Source: CAYTWW01 sp043801855 (GTDB lineage Archaea > Nanobdellota > Nanobdellia > Woesearchaeales > GW2011-AR15). Taken from it: a stretch of DNA of 64,000 nucleotides. The translations under genes were made by a program, and so were the position numbers. The DNA lies in assembly GCA_043801855.1 (NCBI GenBank), contig JAZDLQ010000103.1:1-64000 (forward strand), in the 5' to 3' direction. Below, in pieces: positions 62,962 to 64,000 of this stretch; position 1 is the first letter of the stretch, and every line of letters begins with the position of its first letter. A model generated the notes under the pieces. It was given only the letters and a program-made list of their open reading frames with translations. It ran no database searches and was not told where the DNA came from.

Positions 62962-63558
62962 AATTTGATATACTGCTTATTGATGCAAATAGTATTATCA
63001 ATTTTATGAGGTATTATCATAAATATTTTGCCTTTTATGATGTAAAAGAAAAAAAAACCTGAATTTCAAATAATATTCAAAGGATTACTGGACTTCCTAA
63101 TTCAAAAAGTCAAGTCAGGTGAAATAATAATATTAGACAAAGTAAATGATGAATTGTTGAGTTCTGATTTAAATGAATTTAAGGTTGCAATCAAAGATTT
63201 AATTATAAATAGTTTGGTTGTCTTTAATGAAGTGGGGGACTTAATAGAAAAATATAGAATTCTGGAAAATGAAAAATTAATCGATGATCAAGATAAAATT
63301 AATGCAGAATTAGAGCTTTATGAAACAAAATATGCAGATTTATTTCTAGTTGCATATGCAAATAAGTTAAAATCAGAAGGCAAAAAGGTTTTATTAATTA
63401 CTGAAGAAAAGTTTGGAAAAGAAGGAAAATTAATCCCTAAAATTCCAATTATCTGCAAAAAAGAAAATGAAAATACTCATTGTAGAAATATGCCATTCGC
63501 ATTATTTGAATTTTACAACGAAGAATTAGAATTCTCTCTAAATATTAATTCTAAATAG
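62958..63558 (+). pseudogene. DUF4411 PIN-type toxin, frameshifted at an A9 run
   Basis: ATG 62958 opens LLIDANSIINFMRYYHKYF, the PIN-domain first Asp strand, but the frame ends at TGA 63060-63062 right after nine A (63049-63057). One frame over it continues without a break as PEFQIIFKGLLDFLIQKV, IIILDKVNDELLSSD, and KYADLFLVAYANKLKSEGKK with LLITEEK, to the stop at 63556-63558. The end (IPKIPIICKK with FALFEFYNEE) is the DUF4411 C-terminus. Full length would be about 200 residues, normal for the family. One A fewer restores the frame, so this is either a sequence error in a homopolymer, a phase-variable switch, or an inactivated toxin. Confidence 0.8.
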
Positions 63559-63637
63559 ATCTGATTTAGTAAATTTCTTTTTTATATTGCCTGCGTTCTC
63601 TATAAGCTTTATTAACAAAAAAACTTTCCATATGTGA

Positions 63638-64000
63638 ATGATTGGCTTTGTTAAAAAAAACATTGATTATTTACTGCCATTAATCTTATTCTTCATTATT
63701 TTTTATAATAATCTTTTCACCAGTATGTTTTTTCTTGACTTTACACCTTATCAACACTTTCATCTATTAAAAATACTGTCACATGTGAATTTCTCTGGGT
63801 ATGAATTCATCTATATCGCACAGCTATTTCTGCTTTCCATATTCAATCTGTCTCATCTTTTATTCCAGTTTTTAGTATTATCTTCACTAATTCTATCCTT
63901 TTTTTTCATTAAAAAGCTTGTATTGCATAACACATTATTATTCTCTATCATATTTTTCTTCAACCCTTTTGTATATTCCCGCATAATGACAGGACAGTTT
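63638..64000 (+). CDS. Polytopic membrane protein, N-terminal part (runs off the edge)
   Basis: 121 codons are open from ATG 63638 to the window end. The product begins with a short basic tip and then hydrophobic helices (YLLPLILFFIIFYNNLFTSM, HLLFQFLVLSSLILSFFFIK). An extracellular-loop-like FLDFTPYQHFHLL and NPFVYSRIMTGQF resemble archaeal GT-C-type membrane proteins, where an NPF-Y-R--GQ text is common. Family assignment is tentative because only the first part is visible. Confidence 0.65.
   Translation, partial: MIGFVKKNIDYLLPLILFFIIFYNNLFTSMFFLDFTPYQHFHLLKILSHVNFSGYEFIYIAQLFLLSIFNLSHLLFQFLVLSSLILSFFFIKKLVLHNTLLFSIIFFFNPFVYSRIMTGQF

Overview
The window looks like a chromosomal segment of an AT-rich archaeon, most likely a DPANN lineage such as Woesearchaeota or Pacearchaeota (inference). 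The support is: TATA boxes 25-30 bases before start codons that give leaderless messages; Shine-Dalgarno sites of the GGAGGTGA type; a tRNA-Leu gene with two introns; a PGF-pre-PGF-like surface protein; dolichol-phosphate-mannose-synthase-like glycosyltransferases; and giant GT-C-like membrane proteins with no outer-membrane components. There is no 16S gene, so the lineage is not proven.

Layout. 1-1250: the end of an unknown gene, a frameshifted HNH endonuclease, an intron-bearing tRNA-Leu(TAA), and three copies of the tRNA 5' end with its upstream flank. 1249-12741: mostly housekeeping genes (Na+/H+ antiporter, argS, a DUF2339 membrane protein, argF with its 3' end tandemly duplicated, a small zinc-ribbon protein, an ornithine aminotransferase-like enzyme, a CapA-like protein) with one broken glycosyltransferase. 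12762-13333: two structured non-coding stretches. 13334-34874: a 21.5 kb cell-surface locus read in one direction. It holds a ~3,380-codon Ig/MG-like protein interrupted by a single in-frame TAA, two tandem copies of a two-gene cassette (a GWNLIGYP-domain protein plus a YadA-head-repeat protein), a small membrane-anchored protein, and a 1,683-residue membrane-anchored surface protein.

34978-52708: a tightly packed glycan locus (flippase, GT2 and GT4 glycosyltransferases, SAM methyltransferases, AsnB-type amidotransferase, three B12-binding radical SAM enzymes and one radical SAM/SPASM enzyme). It is interrupted by a reverse-strand HEPN/MNT toxin-antitoxin pair and by a reduced DUF1016 gene sitting between two copies of a glycosyltransferase 5' end. 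52732-61638: a reverse-strand operon of two paralogous giant GT-C-like membrane proteins and two accessory membrane proteins. 61723-63558: an ImmA/IrrE protease with a frameshifted DUF4411 PIN-type partner. The right edge holds the start of another polytopic membrane protein.

Working picture (inference): the central 40 kb builds and decorates a surface coat. The flippase, glycosyltransferases and GT-C proteins would assemble glycans, radical SAM and methyltransferase enzymes would tailor them, and the large secreted, Asn-X-Ser/Thr-rich proteins would be the acceptors. The YadA-like heads are the most unexpected element, because the bacterial trimeric autotransporter barrel is absent. Several genes carry one frameshift or stop; some may be real decay or phase variation and some residual assembly errors.
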